From the NCBI RefSeq assembly GCF_003203515.1, contig NZ_BGNG01000004.1:186001-250000 (forward strand): 64,000 bases of DNA, read 5' to 3'. Positions 63,625-64,000 of this stretch are shown here, in pieces. Both the position numbers and the translations under genes were made by a program. The first letter of the stretch is position 1; each line of letters begins with the position of its first letter. The notes below the pieces were generated by a model. It saw only the letters and a list, made by a program, of their open reading frames with translations, made no database searches and was not told the origin of the DNA. This DNA comes from Glaciecola sp. KUL10 (lineage in GTDB: Bacteria; Pseudomonadota; Gammaproteobacteria; Enterobacterales; Alteromonadaceae).

Positions 63625-64000
63625 TTATTTAGCCGCTTCATAGATACTAAATTTATTGGTTTGCAACACCGTCTGCGATTTGAAGTATTGTTTGCTCAGT
63701 GTATCTGCGTATGGCAAAAAACGATTGGCAACGATCATTAGCTTTCCTCTAGGACGGGTTTGCTTATGCGCATCGACAATAAACTGCTGTGTAATATCGT
63801 AGTTAGTTTTGATACCAGTGTGAAAAGGAGGGTTACTGACAACCGCATCAAACGTACCCGATACTTCGTTTAAGCCATCACTGTCTATCACTTGCGCTTC
63901 AACCTCGTTGAGTTCGAGTGTCTTTTTAGCGCAATAAGTCGCTAATGCAGATACATCGCTCATCACTAATTTAACATGAGCGTTGGCTTTTAAAAGATAC
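63625..64000 (-). CDS. rsmC: RsmC-type 16S rRNA guanine-N2-methyltransferase (C-terminal part)
   Basis: The frame is open to base 64000, so the N-terminus lies outside the window. The visible part reads L-V-M-S-D-V-S-A-L-A, then V-V-S-N-P-P-F-H-T-G, the N-P-P-F motif of N-methyltransferases, and ends with F-L-P-Y, Q-T-N-K-F-S-I-Y-E-A, as in RsmC/RlmG C-terminal domains. RsmC methylates G1207 of 16S rRNA. RlmG is the alternative, though the C-terminal wording fits RsmC better. Confidence 0.8.
   Translation of the reverse strand, partial: YLLKANAHVKLVMSDVSALATYCAKKTLELNEVEAQVIDSDGLNEVSGTFDAVVSNPPFHTGIKTNYDITQQFIVDAHKQTRPRGKLMIVANRFLPYADTLSKQYFKSQTVLQTNKFSIYEAAK

Noticed and set aside
1-64000. 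tRNA, rRNA, CRISPR array, prophage or insertion sequence
   Set aside because: No cloverleaf or CCA-type tRNA ends, no regular spacer repeats and no transposase, integrase or phage structural genes were seen; absence by eye only.

Overview
The window looks like chromosome of a marine gammaproteobacterium of the Alteromonadales (Alteromonas/Paraglaciecola/Catenovulum-like). The evidence is protein-level: an ArcA almost identical in layout to the E. coli protein, SpeA, GlmU-GlmS, RlmE, the yjgA/pmbA pair, several TonB-dependent receptors, and the carbohydrate-utilisation style typical of that group. Base composition is AT-rich and even, apart from short AT-rich promoters. I saw no rRNA, tRNA, CRISPR array, transposase or phage gene.

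Layout. 1-2.2 kb: the 5' part of an exported GH106-type glycosidase running off the left edge, then a decayed AI-2E transporter fragment. 2.2-7.2 kb: an S41 peptidase divergent from a membrane wHTH-TPR regulator, a divergent peptide deformylase, and a membrane GGDEF-like protein. 7.3-11.9 kb: an RND efflux adaptor and pump. 11.9-17.3 kb: a stand-alone protein resembling the insertion domain of malate synthase G, an acyltransferase facing a LytTR regulator, a SpoU methyltransferase divergent from rlmE, and a REC-GGDEF-like regulator. 17.4-28.3 kb: speA, a serine hydrolase, an Ada/AlkA fusion with ogt and an EamA exporter, a Cache sensor, glmU and glmS. 28.4-34.4 kb: a GGDEF-EAL protein, two orphan pilin-like genes flanking an aminotransferase, and a soluble CZB chemoreceptor.

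34.4-51.5 kb is the most coherent block, a galactoside-utilisation locus. It holds a GntR/FCD regulator, an oxidative operon (SDR dehydrogenase, DgoK, SMP-30 lactonase), a cytoplasmic GH36 alpha-galactosidase, an SSS symporter, a SapC protein, a flavin halogenase-like protein, a TonB receptor, and the Leloir genes galT-galK with a Gfo/Idh oxidoreductase. Four similar palindromes (WTWTATCRTATAWAT) sit upstream of the GntR/oxidative operon, the GH36 gene, the TonB receptor and galT. I propose they are operators of one regulon. The inferred flow is outer membrane uptake by the receptor, sodium symport, intracellular cleavage by GH36, then galactose handling by the Leloir route and/or an oxidative DeLey-Doudoroff-type route whose dehydratase and aldolase are not in the window.

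51.5-64 kb: an Ig-repeat lipoprotein behind yjgA (darP), pmbA, a second large TonB receptor behind a TPR-sulfotransferase, arcA, glgA, and the C-terminal part of an RsmC-type methyltransferase running off the right edge.

Most notable: the shared palindromes, the stand-alone malate synthase G-like domain, the receptor/halogenase/SapC set with an altered halogenase motif, a 26-bp perfect inverted-repeat element, and three GGDEF-family proteins without a GGDEF motif. All homology statements come from reading the sequence and memory of the families; no search was run.
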